The notes beneath the pieces were generated by a model. That model was not told the DNA's origin and made no database searches. It saw only the letters and a list, made by a program, of their open reading frames with translations. 11,769 bases of DNA, taken from positions 1-11,769 of the forward strand of contig CAIYZX010000472.1 of NCBI GenBank assembly GCA_903930745.1, in the 5' to 3' direction. Of the stretch, positions 1 to 7,124 are shown one piece after another. Position 1 is the stretch's first letter. Each line of letters begins with the position of its first letter. This DNA is from an uncultured Chloroflexota bacterium. GTDB lineage: Bacteria; Chloroflexota; Limnocylindria; Limnocylindrales; CSP1-4. The translations under genes and the position numbers were made by a program.

Positions 1-584
1 ACATCCGGATCCCGGACTCCCCCGCGGCGAGGCTGGCGCGCGAGGTGGTGGAGCGGTTCTCGTCGCCGGCGATGGTCAACCACTCCGTCCGCGCCTACCT
101 CTGGGCCGCCGCCCATGCCGGGGCCATCGGCCTCGCGTTTGACGAAGAGCTCCTCTGGGTGAGCGCGATGCTCCACGACATCGGCCTTGGCACGGCCTTC
201 GACAACCACACGATCCCGTTCGAGGACGCGGGCGGCAACGTGGCCTGGGTCTTCGGCGCGGGCGCGGGCTGGCCGGCGGATCGAAGGCGCAGGGCGAGCG
301 AGATCATCGTCCGCCACATGTGGGACGCGGTGGACCCGGCGATGGACCCGGAGGGGCACCTCCTGGAGGTGTCCACGGCGCTGGACATCTCGGGACGGGA
401 CCCGCACCTCTGGCCGCAGGCGTTCCGGGACCGGGTGCTGGCCGCCGTCCCGCGCCTGGACCTCAAGGACGAGTTCGGCGCCTGCCTCCGCGACCAGGCC
501 AGGCGCAAGCCCCAGAGCTCCGCGGCCGCCTTCGTCAGCGGCGGCATGGACCGCAGGCTCGCGGAGAACCCGCTGGAGCGATAG
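1..584 (+). CDS. HD-domain protein (cyanamide hydratase-like family), 3' part of gene
   Basis: The reading frame is open from the first full codon at base 3 to TAG at 582-584, giving 193 visible residues. The residues before the GTG at 45 (IPDSPAARLAREVVERF) already fit the family's N-terminus, so that GTG is internal and the true start lies off the left edge. Candidate metal ligands of an HD fold are visible: His in NHS (81-83), the HD pair in MLHDIG (174-179) and Asp in ALDISG (384-386). Known for the family: HD proteins bind one or two metal ions and hydrolyse phosphoesters or hydrate small nitriles. The NHSxRAYLW, MLHDIGL and LDISGRDP pattern resembles the small one-domain cyanamide hydratase-like group, most members of which have no known substrate. 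No signal peptide or membrane segment is seen, so it is probably cytoplasmic. HD fold likely; substrate unknown. Confidence 0.8.
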   Translation, partial: IRIPDSPAARLAREVVERFSSPAMVNHSVRAYLWAAAHAGAIGLAFDEELLWVSAMLHDIGLGTAFDNHTIPFEDAGGNVAWVFGAGAGWPADRRRRASEIIVRHMWDAVDPAMDPEGHLLEVSTALDISGRDPHLWPQAFRDRVLAAVPRLDLKDEFGACLRDQARRKPQSSAAAFVSGGMDRRLAENPLER

Positions 585-682
585 CCGGAAGCCGTGGCCG
601 CTCCCGGCTCCCCGGGCACACGAGTGGCGCCGGCGCTTCGCCACCCCCGGCCGGGGTATAGGGACCGCGAGCGCCACGCGCC

Positions 683-688
683 TACACT
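683..688 (+). promoter_or_regulatory. candidate -10 element (TACACT) for the histidine kinase gene
   Basis: TACACT lies in an otherwise GC-rich gap after the HD gene. It would start a transcript near 695, giving a leader of about 42 bases before the GTG at 737. The flank (GCGCCTACA) matches the one before the 9150 gene, where TACAAT sits. No convincing -35 box is seen at 16-18 bases. TATAGG at 657-662 is an alternative. Confidence 0.4.
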
Positions 689-736
689 CGCCCCACGCCC
701 GTTGCCGGGGGACCGGGCTTCCCCGAAGGGTGCTGC

Positions 737-2590
737 GTGCTGAAGTCCCTCCGTCACGATCGGGCCGCGACCATCGCCGCCATTGCCGCTGTCGTGCTGG
801 GCCTGCTGGCGATCCTGGACCGCGTGATCCTCTGGTCGGTGGGCGTCACCCTGGACGGCTCGCGTGACGAGCTCGTGGACCTGGCCCTCGTTGGGGCGGC
901 GGCCCTGGTTGGCGCGGGCTCGCTCCATCGGGCGATCCGCGTTGCCGAGCAGGCCCGTTACGAGGCCGTCGAGGACGCCAGGAACCTGGAGCTGCACGTT
1001 GCCATGGGCCAGGCGCTGCAGGCCGCAGAGACAGGGCAGGACCTGATGCAGCGCGTCTGCCGGGCGCTGGTGGCTCGCGGCGCCGCCATGGCATGGGTGG
1101 GCTTCCCGGACCCCCGTGGCCCCATCGAGTTCATCGCCGTCGAGGGCGACATCCATGGCTACCTCACGGACGTGTCGATCCGCTGGGATGTTGGGCCCTT
1201 CTCCATGGGCCCCTCCGGGCTGGCCTTCCGGGAGCGCCGCTCCGTGGTGGTGGACGACATCGCAACCGATCCGCTGGTGGCTCCGTGGAGGGACCGGCAG
1301 CTGGCGTGCGGGTTCCGGAGCTCCATCGCGCTGCCGCTGATCGCGGAGGACCGGATCCTGGGCGTTGTCACCGCGTACCACCCACTGGTCAGGTCGCTAC
1401 GACCGTCCACCCTCACAACGCTCGAGCGGATCGCCGCAGACCTTGGGCGAGGACTCCTCGCGCTCAACCGCCGCGCGGAGGCGGCTGCGGCAGCGAGGCG
1501 GCTGTCCAGCATGCTGGAGGGACTCCCGCTCCCCGTCCTTCTCGTCGGGCCGGACTCCGTGATCGTGGACGCCAACCGCCGGGCGGTGGAGACCTTCGGC
1601 TACGCGGAGCTCGGCCTCGTTGACGTTCCGCTCCGCGCCCTCGTCCCGCCTGCGGCGGAGGCCGGGCACGCGGACCGCGTGGCGGCCTTCCACAGGGCAC
1701 CCAGGATCCTGCACCCGGGTGAACGACCCGGCATCCGCGCGCAACGCCGGGACGGCAGCACGTTCCCGGCTGACATCGGCCTCGCGCCGGTGGAGCTGGA
1801 CGGCAGGCTGCACGTGATCTGCACCGTGGACGATCTCACGGCACGGAAGGCGCTGGAGAGCCGCCTGCTGCAGGCCGAGAAGATGGAGGCCATGGGCCAG
1901 TTCGCCAACATCCTTGCGCACGACTTCCGCAACTACCTGACCGCGATCGGCGGGTTCGCCCAGCTGCTCAAGGCGGATCTCCCGGAGACGCACGCTGCCT
2001 CCGCGGACGTCAACGCCATCACGGACACGGTTGCCGATGCCACGACACTGATCCGGAACGTCCTGGCCTTCGCGCAGCCGGCTGCGATGGAGCCGGAGGC
2101 GCAGCGATGCCGTATCGGCGAGGCCGTGACCGCCACGCTGCCGTTGGTCAGGCGGGTGGTGGGCCCGGCGGTGCTGGTGGACGCCCACGTGGCGGAGGGC
2201 CTCCCGGATGCCGCGATCTCACGCCAGCTCCTGGGACAGGTGCTGCTCAACCTGGCGACCAACGGGCGAGATGCGATGCCGGACGGCGGCCACCTGCGCG
2301 TGACCGCCCAGGCCGACGGCGAGGCGGTGCTGCTGATCGTGCGCGACACGGGCACCGGGATGGCTCCGGACGTTGCCGCGAGGCTCTTCGACCCGTTCTT
2401 CACCACGAAGGCCGGTGGCGAGCGCAGTGGGACAGGCCTCGGCCTGGCATCCGTGCGACTCATCGTGGAACGCGCGGGCGGCACCGTTGCCGTGGAGTCG
2501 GTCCCGGGCGAAGGGTCCGCGTTCCACCTCCGACTGCCCCGGGCGCCGGACGGGGTGAAGGTGGCGCCTGGTACGGCGTCACCGGCCTGA
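737..2590 (+). CDS. membrane-anchored GAF-PAS sensor histidine kinase
   Basis: 617 residues, GTG start with GAAGGG (725-730) six bases upstream. Order: two N-terminal membrane helices (about 11-33 and 45-63), a GAF-like domain (about 85-245), a PAS domain (about 255-370, with VDANRRAVETFGY and a final TVDDLTARKALE), then the kinase core. The H-box is AHDFRNYLTAI with the likely phosphorylated His395. The N-box is NLATNGRDAM (505-514), G1 is DTGTGMAP (537-544), the F-box is FDPFFTTK (551-558) and G2 is GTGLGL (565-570). An H-box close to HDFNNLLT and a continuous catalytic domain place it with NtrB-like hybrid-type kinases. It should autophosphorylate His395 and pass the phosphate to a response regulator. 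No receiver domain or regulator gene is present here, so its partner is elsewhere. The signal is unknown; the GAF and PAS regions are probably the sensors. Confidence 0.93.
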   Translation: MLKSLRHDRAATIAAIAAVVLGLLAILDRVILWSVGVTLDGSRDELVDLALVGAAALVGAGSLHRAIRVAEQARYEAVEDARNLELHVAMGQALQAAETGQDLMQRVCRALVARGAAMAWVGFPDPRGPIEFIAVEGDIHGYLTDVSIRWDVGPFSMGPSGLAFRERRSVVVDDIATDPLVAPWRDRQLACGFRSSIALPLIAEDRILGVVTAYHPLVRSLRPSTLTTLERIAADLGRGLLALNRRAEAAAAARRLSSMLEGLPLPVLLVGPDSVIVDANRRAVETFGYAELGLVDVPLRALVPPAAEAGHADRVAAFHRAPRILHPGERPGIRAQRRDGSTFPADIGLAPVELDGRLHVICTVDDLTARKALESRLLQAEKMEAMGQFANILAHDFRNYLTAIGGFAQLLKADLPETHAASADVNAITDTVADATTLIRNVLAFAQPAAMEPEAQRCRIGEAVTATLPLVRRVVGPAVLVDAHVAEGLPDAAISRQLLGQVLLNLATNGRDAMPDGGHLRVTAQADGEAVLLIVRDTGTGMAPDVAARLFDPFFTTKAGGERSGTGLGLASVRLIVERAGGTVAVESVPGEGSAFHLRLPRAPDGVKVAPGTASPA

Positions 2591-2690
2591 GCCGCGGGCC
2601 TGCGGGCCCTTGGCGCGGCCTTGCGCCGCCTGGCGCGGCCTCCGCGAACCTCTCAGGCTGCGAGCCGGCGAAGGGCATCGACAGACACGG

Positions 2691-2807
2691 GACCTCCCGG
2701 GGCAGGACGCCGTCGCCGAGGATGTGGTCGAGCACCTCGGGCGGGATGCCGCCTCCGCGGTCCTCGATGGCGATCCGCGCCCGGCTGCCGGGCGCCACGC
2801 CCCGGGC
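2691..2807 (-). pseudogene. possible relic of a histidine kinase ATP-binding domain
   Basis: On the minus strand, just past and in frame with the TGA of the PLP-enzyme gene, the translation contains ARIAIEDRGGGIPPEVLDHI. This closely follows the G1-box pattern of HATPase domains (hydrophobic run, D-x-G-x-G-I-P-x-E-V-L, then I). The usual F-box (FEPFFTTK) does not follow; the frame continues GDGVLPREVP and then becomes GC-rich sequence with no motif. There is no H-box or N-box upstream, because that side is the PLP-enzyme gene. It is not an inverted copy of the neighbouring kinase, whose G1 box reads differently (DTGTGMAPDV). I infer a decayed fragment of another kinase left by rearrangement; chance similarity in GC-rich DNA cannot be excluded. 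Confidence 0.45.
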
Positions 2808-4073
2808 TCAGCCCGCGCCGGCGGCCTCCAGGCCCCGGCGGAGGTCCGCCCAGAGGTCGTCCACGTCCTCGATGCCCACCGACAGGCGCAGCATGGTGTC
2901 CGTGACGCGCATCGCCGCCTTCTCGTCCGCGGAGAAGTCCGCGTAGATCGTGGAGTGCGGGTGGATGACCAGGCTCTTGTTGTCGTTGACGTTCGTGGCC
3001 CGGCGCACCACGCGCAGCGCGTCCATCGCCCGGTAGCAGGCGGCGCGGTCCGCGAGGTGGAAGACCAGGATCCCGCCGAAGCCCTGGTGCAGCTGCCTGG
3101 CGGCGGCGGCGTGCCCGGGCGCAGACGTGAGGCCCGGGTAGACCACGCGGGTCACAGTGGGGTGCGCCTCCAGCCGGCGGGCCAGCTCCAGGGCGTTGGC
3201 GCAGGACCGGTCCGCGCGAAGGGCCAGGGTCTCAAGGCCAAGGGCCTGGAGGAACGCCGTGTGCGGGGCCATGCAGGCGCCGCTGTTGCGGTACACGCCC
3301 CGGCGCAGGGCCATGATGAAGCCGTTCCGGCCGCCCCTCGCGACCCAATCGGTGAGCCGCGGGCACTGCGCCCAGTCGAAGACGCCGTTGTCGATGATCA
3401 GGCCGCCCACGCTGGTGGCGCCGCCGCTGATGTACTTGGTGGAGGAGATGACCTCCACGGCGACGCCCAGGTCGCGCGAGCGCAGCAGGTACGGCGTGGT
3501 GCCGGTCCCGTCCATCACCACCGGCACGCCGTGGCGGTTGGCCACCGCGACCACCGCCGCGATGTCGATGACCTCCAGCTGCGGGTTGGGGATGGCTTCA
3601 AGGAAGACGAGCCGGGTGTCGCCGTCGATTGCGGCCTCCACGGCCGCGGGGTCGCCCATGTCCACGTACCGGACGTGCAGGCCCCAGGGCTCCAGGTTCT
3701 GGCCCAGGAGCGCGGCGGTGTTCCCGAAGAGGCTGTGCGTGGTGACGATGTTGGTCCCGCTGCCGCCCAGCGCGAGGATCACGTTGGTCACGGCGGCCAT
3801 GCCGGACGCCACGGCGATGGTGGCGTGCGCGCCCGCGAGGGCGGTCACCCTGCGCTCCAGGTCCTCCACCGTGGGGTTGGAGCTGCGCGAGTACGTGTGC
3901 GCGACGCGCCGGCCCTCGAAGGCCTCCTGGATGGACTCCGAGTCGCCGAACTCGAAGGCCGCCGAGTCATAGACCGGCGTGCGCAGCGAGCCGTGCGCGT
4001 CCGCGAGGCGCGTGGGCGTATGGAGCGCGCGGGTGGTGAAGCCGGCCTCGGCGAGGTCTTCGGGGGTGGGCAT
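2808..4073 (-). CDS. Cys/Met metabolism PLP-dependent enzyme (O-acetyl/succinylhomoserine sulfhydrylase or gamma-lyase type)
   Basis: 421 residues from the ATG at 4073. The frame stays open further upstream, but that part is Pro/Ala-rich and unlike the family, while MPTPEDLAEAGFTTRALHTP is the expected N-terminus. Family marks: YSRSSNPT (61-68, phosphate-contacting Tyr/Arg of the neighbouring subunit), ASGMAA (89-94), SLFGNT (114-119), Asp188 in VVMDGT (PLP ring nitrogen) and the Schiff-base Lys213 in SSTKYISGG. Length fits fold-type I transsulfuration enzymes. Two spots differ from the classic consensus: SSTKYISGGAT replaces HS-TK-x-x-GGH, and DGTGTTPY replaces DNTxATPY. The following GGLIIDNGVFDW recalls O-acetylhomoserine sulfhydrylases, while SLFG recalls MetZ-type enzymes. 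It should act on a homoserine ester, cystathionine or methionine in the cytoplasm; the exact substrate cannot be read. No other sulfur-metabolism gene is adjacent. A -10-like box sits seven bases before the ATG, suggesting a leaderless mRNA. Confidence 0.9.
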   Translation of the reverse strand: MPTPEDLAEAGFTTRALHTPTRLADAHGSLRTPVYDSAAFEFGDSESIQEAFEGRRVAHTYSRSSNPTVEDLERRVTALAGAHATIAVASGMAAVTNVILALGGSGTNIVTTHSLFGNTAALLGQNLEPWGLHVRYVDMGDPAAVEAAIDGDTRLVFLEAIPNPQLEVIDIAAVVAVANRHGVPVVMDGTGTTPYLLRSRDLGVAVEVISSTKYISGGATSVGGLIIDNGVFDWAQCPRLTDWVARGGRNGFIMALRRGVYRNSGACMAPHTAFLQALGLETLALRADRSCANALELARRLEAHPTVTRVVYPGLTSAPGHAAAARQLHQGFGGILVFHLADRAACYRAMDALRVVRRATNVNDNKSLVIHPHSTIYADFSADEKAAMRVTDTMLRLSVGIEDVDDLWADLRRGLEAAGAG

Positions 4074-4080
4074 GGGCGGA

Positions 4081-4086
4081 ACGATA
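4081..4086 (-). promoter_or_regulatory. candidate -10 element (TATCGT) giving a leaderless transcript of the PLP-enzyme gene
   Basis: On the minus strand TATCGT is followed by seven bases (TCCGCCC) and then the ATG at 4073, so transcription would start at or next to the start codon. There is no Shine-Dalgarno sequence between them. The same geometry, a TA-rich hexamer plus a seven-base C/G spacer plus ATG, precedes the gene at 9150. No clear -35 box was found. Confidence 0.4.
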
Positions 4087-4304
4087 CCGGCAACGTGTCC
4101 GGCGGGTGGCGGAACGCCCGGCCTGGACGCCGGCCTGCACGCCGGCAGGCACGGCACTGGTGCTAGCCCCACCCCACAGATGCCCGCCACCCGGCTGGGC
4201 GCGGGGGCTGCCGCGGACGACCATGCAGGCAATCGATCGAGCACCCGCTTCGCGGAGATGGAACCGCGAGGCGTGCCCGGTCAAGGGGTGGAGGCCCACG
4301 CACC

Positions 4305-5363
4305 ATGAACAGGCTCATCCGGACCGCGCTCGGCGCGATGGTCATGCTCCTCGCACTTGCGCCGGCGGCGCTCGCGGCGGGACCCGGCGACACGGGGGGC
4401 CGAGGTCAGTCCCGCTCGATTGACGGCCTCATCGTGTCGATCGGGGAGGATGTCGTGCTCGCCGAGGGCGAGCACGCGGACGCCCTCGTGGTCCTCGGCG
4501 GCGACGCGGTGGTCCGGGGCACGGTTGACGGCCTCGTGATCGTTGACGGGACGGCGACCCTTGAGTCCGCGACGGTCAGCCGGATCTTCGTGGCGAACGG
4601 CACCGTGAACGCTGACGCGGGCACCGTGGTGGGCAGGGCCATCTCCGAGGTCCGGGGCAGCATCTACGCGGAACCGGGTGCCCGGCTGCCCGGGATCCGC
4701 GACGTGGAGACGGACGCGGCGCTCATCGCCATGGCCCTGGCGCCCGTCGCGATCCTCCTTGGCATTGGCGCCATCGTCCTCGTCTACGCCGTCGCACTGC
4801 TGGTTGCCGGCCTCGGGGCACGCCAGGCGCGGGGGGCCGGTGCCCTGATGGCCGCCGAGCCCTGGAAGGCGCTGGCCGCCGGTCTCGTGGTCTCGGTGGT
4901 CCTGCCGGTCGTCGCGGGTGCGCTCATCCTGACGGTGGTGGGTGCGCCGATCGGCATCGCGCTCCTCGTCCCCGGCATCCCGCTCCTCGCCTTCGCAGGC
5001 TGGCTCGTCGCCGCGATCTGGCTGGGCGAGGTGGCCCTTGCGCGCCTCGGCGGCAGCGCCGCGCCGGCCACACGCCACCCGTTCCGTGCAGCCCTCCTGG
5101 GCGTGACCGTCCTCTCCCTGGCCGGGATCGTCCCGCTGGTGAGTGGCATCGCCACGATGTTCGGGACGGGGGCCCTCGTCCTCGCCGCGTTCCGCGGGTC
5201 CCGCTCGGAGCGCAGCCCGGAGGGCTCCGCTCCGGCAGGCAGCGTGCCTGGCAGCCCGGTTGGTGACGGCGCAGGTGACGGCGCAGGTGACGGCGCAGGT
5301 GCGGGCACGGGCTCCTCGGGGCAGGGCCCGCTGTGGGGGCCGGCAACGTCCGCAGCATCCTGA
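4305..5363 (+). CDS. exported polymer-forming (bactofilin-like) repeat protein with multi-pass membrane domain
   Basis: 352 residues, ATG start with GGAGG (4290-4294) ten bases upstream. It begins with a signal peptide (MNRLIRT, hydrophobic 8-21, AALA at 21-24 as the cleavage motif). Residues about 40-125 are short valine/glycine beta repeats (VVLAEGEHADALVVLGGDAV, VRGTVDGLVIVDGTATL), the pattern of polymer-forming cytoskeletal/bactofilin-like proteins, which build a right-handed beta-solenoid. Hydrophobic helices follow at about 138-170, 190-214, 216-241 and 262-296. The tail is hydrophilic and low in complexity, with GDGA three times (320-331). I infer that the solenoid lies outside the membrane. 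Similar signal-peptide/repeat/membrane proteins are common, but their role is mostly unknown; cell-envelope organisation is a guess. It is transcribed divergently from the PLP-enzyme gene and ends at a strong shared hairpin. Confidence 0.8.
   Translation: MNRLIRTALGAMVMLLALAPAALAAGPGDTGGRGQSRSIDGLIVSIGEDVVLAEGEHADALVVLGGDAVVRGTVDGLVIVDGTATLESATVSRIFVANGTVNADAGTVVGRAISEVRGSIYAEPGARLPGIRDVETDAALIAMALAPVAILLGIGAIVLVYAVALLVAGLGARQARGAGALMAAEPWKALAAGLVVSVVLPVVAGALILTVVGAPIGIALLVPGIPLLAFAGWLVAAIWLGEVALARLGGSAAPATRHPFRAALLGVTVLSLAGIVPLVSGIATMFGTGALVLAAFRGSRSERSPEGSAPAGSVPGSPVGDGAGDGAGDGAGAGTGSSGQGPLWGPATSAAS
5262..5297 (+). repeat. three perfect 12-bp tandem repeats inside the polymer-forming protein gene
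   Basis: The unit GGTGACGGCGCA occurs three times in a row, and GGTGCGGGC continues the pattern. The unit is a multiple of three and encodes Gly-Asp-Gly-Ala in the flexible C-terminal tail, so gain or loss of copies would change tail length without breaking the frame. Confidence 0.9.
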
Positions 5364-5379
5364 CCGCCTGGCGCGGAAG

Positions 5380-5414
5380 CACGAAGGGCCCGGGTTGATC
5401 CCGGGCCCTTCGTG
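5380..5414. terminator. bidirectional hairpin terminator between convergent genes
   Basis: A perfect 15-bp inverted repeat (left arm CACGAAGGGCCCGGG at 5380-5394, right arm 5400-5414) encloses the five-base loop TTGAT. It lies 16 bases after the stop of the plus-strand gene and 22 bases after the stop of the minus-strand gene at 5437. There is no clear T-tract on the plus side. On the minus side the left flank reads GCTTCCGCGC, also without one. The position and symmetry point to a terminator or mRNA-end stabiliser serving both genes. Confidence 0.85.
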
Positions 5415-5436
5415 GCGTCTCCTGGGGTGCTGGACC

Positions 5437-5832
5437 TCAGGACCGGCCGAAGTACGCCTTCACCGGCGGGGTCATGAGGTAGTAGACGATCAGGCCGTTG
5501 ATGGCGATGGTCACGATGAAGCCCGGACCGATGCCGGCCAGCAGGGCACTGACGACGTTGAGACCCGCGCTGACCAGGCCCAGCACCCACGCCCACGGCT
5601 TGGCGGTCCAGCAGCCCACGGCGAACACGATGGTGAGGACGCTGCCTGCAAGCGCGAGCAGGCCCCCGATCATCAGCAAGGGGCCAACGCCCGCAGCCTC
5701 ACCGCCGCTCGCGGCAATGAACGAGCCGAGAAGCGCGCCGCCCGCCAGGGCCATCAGGCCGCCCAGCACGCCCAGCACGCCGAAGACCGCCGCCACCACC
5801 GCGATGACGGTAACGCCCATAGGTCGCTGCAC
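5437..5832 (-). CDS. small four-helix integral membrane protein
   Basis: 131 residues. The GTG at 5832 is chosen because AAGGAG (5838-5843 on the minus strand) sits five bases upstream; the in-frame ATG four codons later has worse spacing. Predicted membrane helices lie at about 7-38, 50-73, 78-100 and 103-119. Features in order: N-terminal RPMGVTVIAV, a mid-protein aromatic stretch GCWTAKPWAWVLGL, and C-terminal NGLIVYYLMTPPVKAYFG. The product at 9150-9668 has the same plan (RRPTVVTILA, RQAGWTITMLL, INVVTVFYLNQRQVREAFG), so the two look homologous. This type (RP-x-x-VT start, YYL-x-x-P-x-V-x-x-x-FG end) is widespread in bacteria and archaea with no assigned function. It is convergent with the polymer-forming protein gene and has its own promoter candidate. 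Confidence 0.8.
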   Translation of the reverse strand: MQRPMGVTVIAVVAAVFGVLGVLGGLMALAGGALLGSFIAASGGEAAGVGPLLMIGGLLALAGSVLTIVFAVGCWTAKPWAWVLGLVSAGLNVVSALLAGIGPGFIVTIAINGLIVYYLMTPPVKAYFGRS

Positions 5833-5874
5833 AGGTTCTCCTTCCCTTGTCGGCGGAACCCCGCCCCGGCGCGC

Positions 5875-5880
5875 AGTCTA
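5875..5880 (-). promoter_or_regulatory. candidate -10 element (TAGACT) for the small membrane protein gene
   Basis: TAGACT on the minus strand lies 42 bases before the GTG at 5832. It resembles the TACACT and TACAAT boxes elsewhere in the window and is the only AT-rich hexamer in this GC-rich gap. No good -35 match is seen at the normal spacing. Confidence 0.35.
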
Positions 5881-5948
5881 GACCTGCCACGTGTCGCCGG
5901 CGTGACCAACGCGCGGATGCGGCGGGCCGCCCGGGGATGGCCGGAGCG

Positions 5949-6935
5949 TCAGTCCTTGCGGCGCTTCCTGGACTTGGCGTCCTTCCCGGGGCGCCCGCCG
6001 GACGCCGCCTCATCTGCTCCCGTCACGGCCCGGCCCGCTCCGTCCTCCGAAAGCAGCAGCTCCTTCGCCTCCGCAAGCGCCGCCATCCCCTCCTCGGAGA
6101 GCGTGGGGAACCTCGGGTCCACCTCGATGAGCGCGTTCGCGATCGCCGCGGCGGCCGCCACCCGCATGAACCCCTTGTCATCGGCCGGGATCACGTACCA
6201 GGGCGCCCACGGGGTGCTGGTGTTGGAGAGCACGTCCGCGAAGGCCGCCTGGTAGGCGTCCCACGACGCCCGCTCCTTCACGTCCGCCGCGCTGAACTTC
6301 CAGTTCTTGGACGGCTCGTTGATGCGGTCCAGGAACCGCCGGCGCTGCTCGTCCTTGGAGACGTTGAGGAACAGCTTGACGATCTTGATCCCCTGGTCCG
6401 AGAGGTAGCGCTCCCAGTCGTTGATCTCGCGGAACCGCCGCTTCCAGACGTCCTTGCGCTTTGACGCCGCGGGCATTCGCTGCCCCTCCAGGATGGACGG
6501 GTGCACGCGGACCACGAGGCACTCCTCGTAGTGGCTGCGATTGAAGATGCCGATCATCCCGCGGGCCGGCAGCGCCCGGTTGTACCGCCACAGGAAGTCG
6601 TGGTCCTGCTCCTCCGCGGAGGGGACCTTGAAGCTCGTGACCTCCACGCCCTGCGGGTTCACGCCGCTCATCACGTGCGCGATCGTCCCGTCCTTGCCCG
6701 CGGCGTCCATCGCCTGGATCACCACCAGCACGGCCCACGTGTCCTGGGCGGCCAGCCTGGCCTGGTAGTCCGCCAGCAGCTCCCTGCCGGCCTGGAGGAG
6801 CGCGGCCTCCTCGTCGTCCGTCAGCCTGTCCTTGGGCGAGGTGCCGAAATCCCTGGGCAGCTTGACCTGGCTGCCCGGCTCCACCCGGTACGGGGCGATG
6901 AGGCGGGCGACCTGGCGAGGCCTGAGATCGGGCAT
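5949..6935 (-). CDS. PPK2-family polyphosphate kinase (polyphosphate:nucleotide phosphotransferase)
   Basis: 328 residues, ATG at 6935 with AGGAGGG (6944-6950, minus strand) eight bases upstream. The fold is a P-loop kinase. Walker A is QAMDAAGKDGTI (74-85; Gly80, Lys81, Asp82), followed by HVMSGVNPQGVEVTSFK. Walker B is IGIFNRSHYEE (128-138), then VVRVHP (141-146). The basic lid region is WKRRFREINDWERYL (164-178) and SKNWKFS (209-215). These are PPK2 hallmarks, and the N-terminal YRVEPGSQVKL plus the length match the roughly 300-residue single-domain subgroup annotated as PPK2-family polyphosphate:nucleotide phosphotransferase. Members move phosphate between polyphosphate and AMP, ADP or GDP in the cytoplasm; which nucleotide is used here is not readable. 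The last 40 residues are a Lys/Arg-rich tail (GKDAKSRKRRKD), probably disordered. No ppk1 or exopolyphosphatase gene is nearby. Confidence 0.95.
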   Translation of the reverse strand: MPDLRPRQVARLIAPYRVEPGSQVKLPRDFGTSPKDRLTDDEEAALLQAGRELLADYQARLAAQDTWAVLVVIQAMDAAGKDGTIAHVMSGVNPQGVEVTSFKVPSAEEQDHDFLWRYNRALPARGMIGIFNRSHYEECLVVRVHPSILEGQRMPAASKRKDVWKRRFREINDWERYLSDQGIKIVKLFLNVSKDEQRRRFLDRINEPSKNWKFSAADVKERASWDAYQAAFADVLSNTSTPWAPWYVIPADDKGFMRVAAAAAIANALIEVDPRFPTLSEEGMAALAEAKELLLSEDGAGRAVTGADEAASGGRPGKDAKSRKRRKD

Positions 6936-6984
6936 GCGGACATCCCTCCTGCGGCGGACCAGGAGGCGGCCCGGCGGTGCGGGC

Positions 6985-6990
6985 AGTATC
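6985..6990 (-). promoter_or_regulatory. candidate -10 element (GATACT) for the PPK2 gene
   Basis: GATACT on the minus strand lies 49 bases before the ATG at 6935, leaving room for a leader of about 42 bases that contains the strong AGGAGGG site. Four of six bases match TATAAT. No -35 box is apparent, so this is a weak call. Confidence 0.3.
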
Positions 6991-7063
6991 GCGCGCCGGC
7001 TGCGGCCAGGGAAGCGCCCGGCCCGAGGGGCGGGCGTCGGGGCGGGGGTCGAGGGCGCGTGTG

Positions 7064-7102
7064 CCCGTCAGGCGGACCCGTCAGGCGGACCCGTCAGGCG
7101 GA
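7064..7102. repeat. three perfect 13-bp tandem repeats in the intergenic gap
   Basis: The unit CCCGTCAGGCGGA is repeated three times without a mismatch. A partial echo (CCTCAGGCGA) overlaps the stop codon of the 84-residue gene at 7123-7132. The array lies between the PPK2 gene start and that stop, in about 190 bases with no other gene. The unit is not a multiple of three, no long reading frame crosses it, and it has no CRISPR-like spacers. Confidence 0.85.
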
Positions 7103-7124
7103 CCCGGCGCGGGGTGCGTGTGCC

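Noticed and set aside
624..644. GTGGCG/CGCCAC inverted repeat after the HD gene
   Set aside because: Only six base pairs with a nine-base loop and no T-tract; not distinguishable from chance in GC-rich DNA.
2610..4166. 518-codon plus-strand frame opposite the PLP enzyme gene
   Set aside because: Low-complexity Gly/Arg/Val composition with no motif; the opposite strand encodes a clear PLP enzyme.
4074..4244. 57-residue N-terminal extension of the PLP enzyme
   Set aside because: The extension is Pro/Ala/Cys-rich, unlike the family, and a -10-like box lies at 4081-4086. The ATG at 4073 gives the normal length.
7064..7102. CRISPR array
   Set aside because: The repeats are 13 bases, directly adjacent and without spacers, and no cas gene is present.
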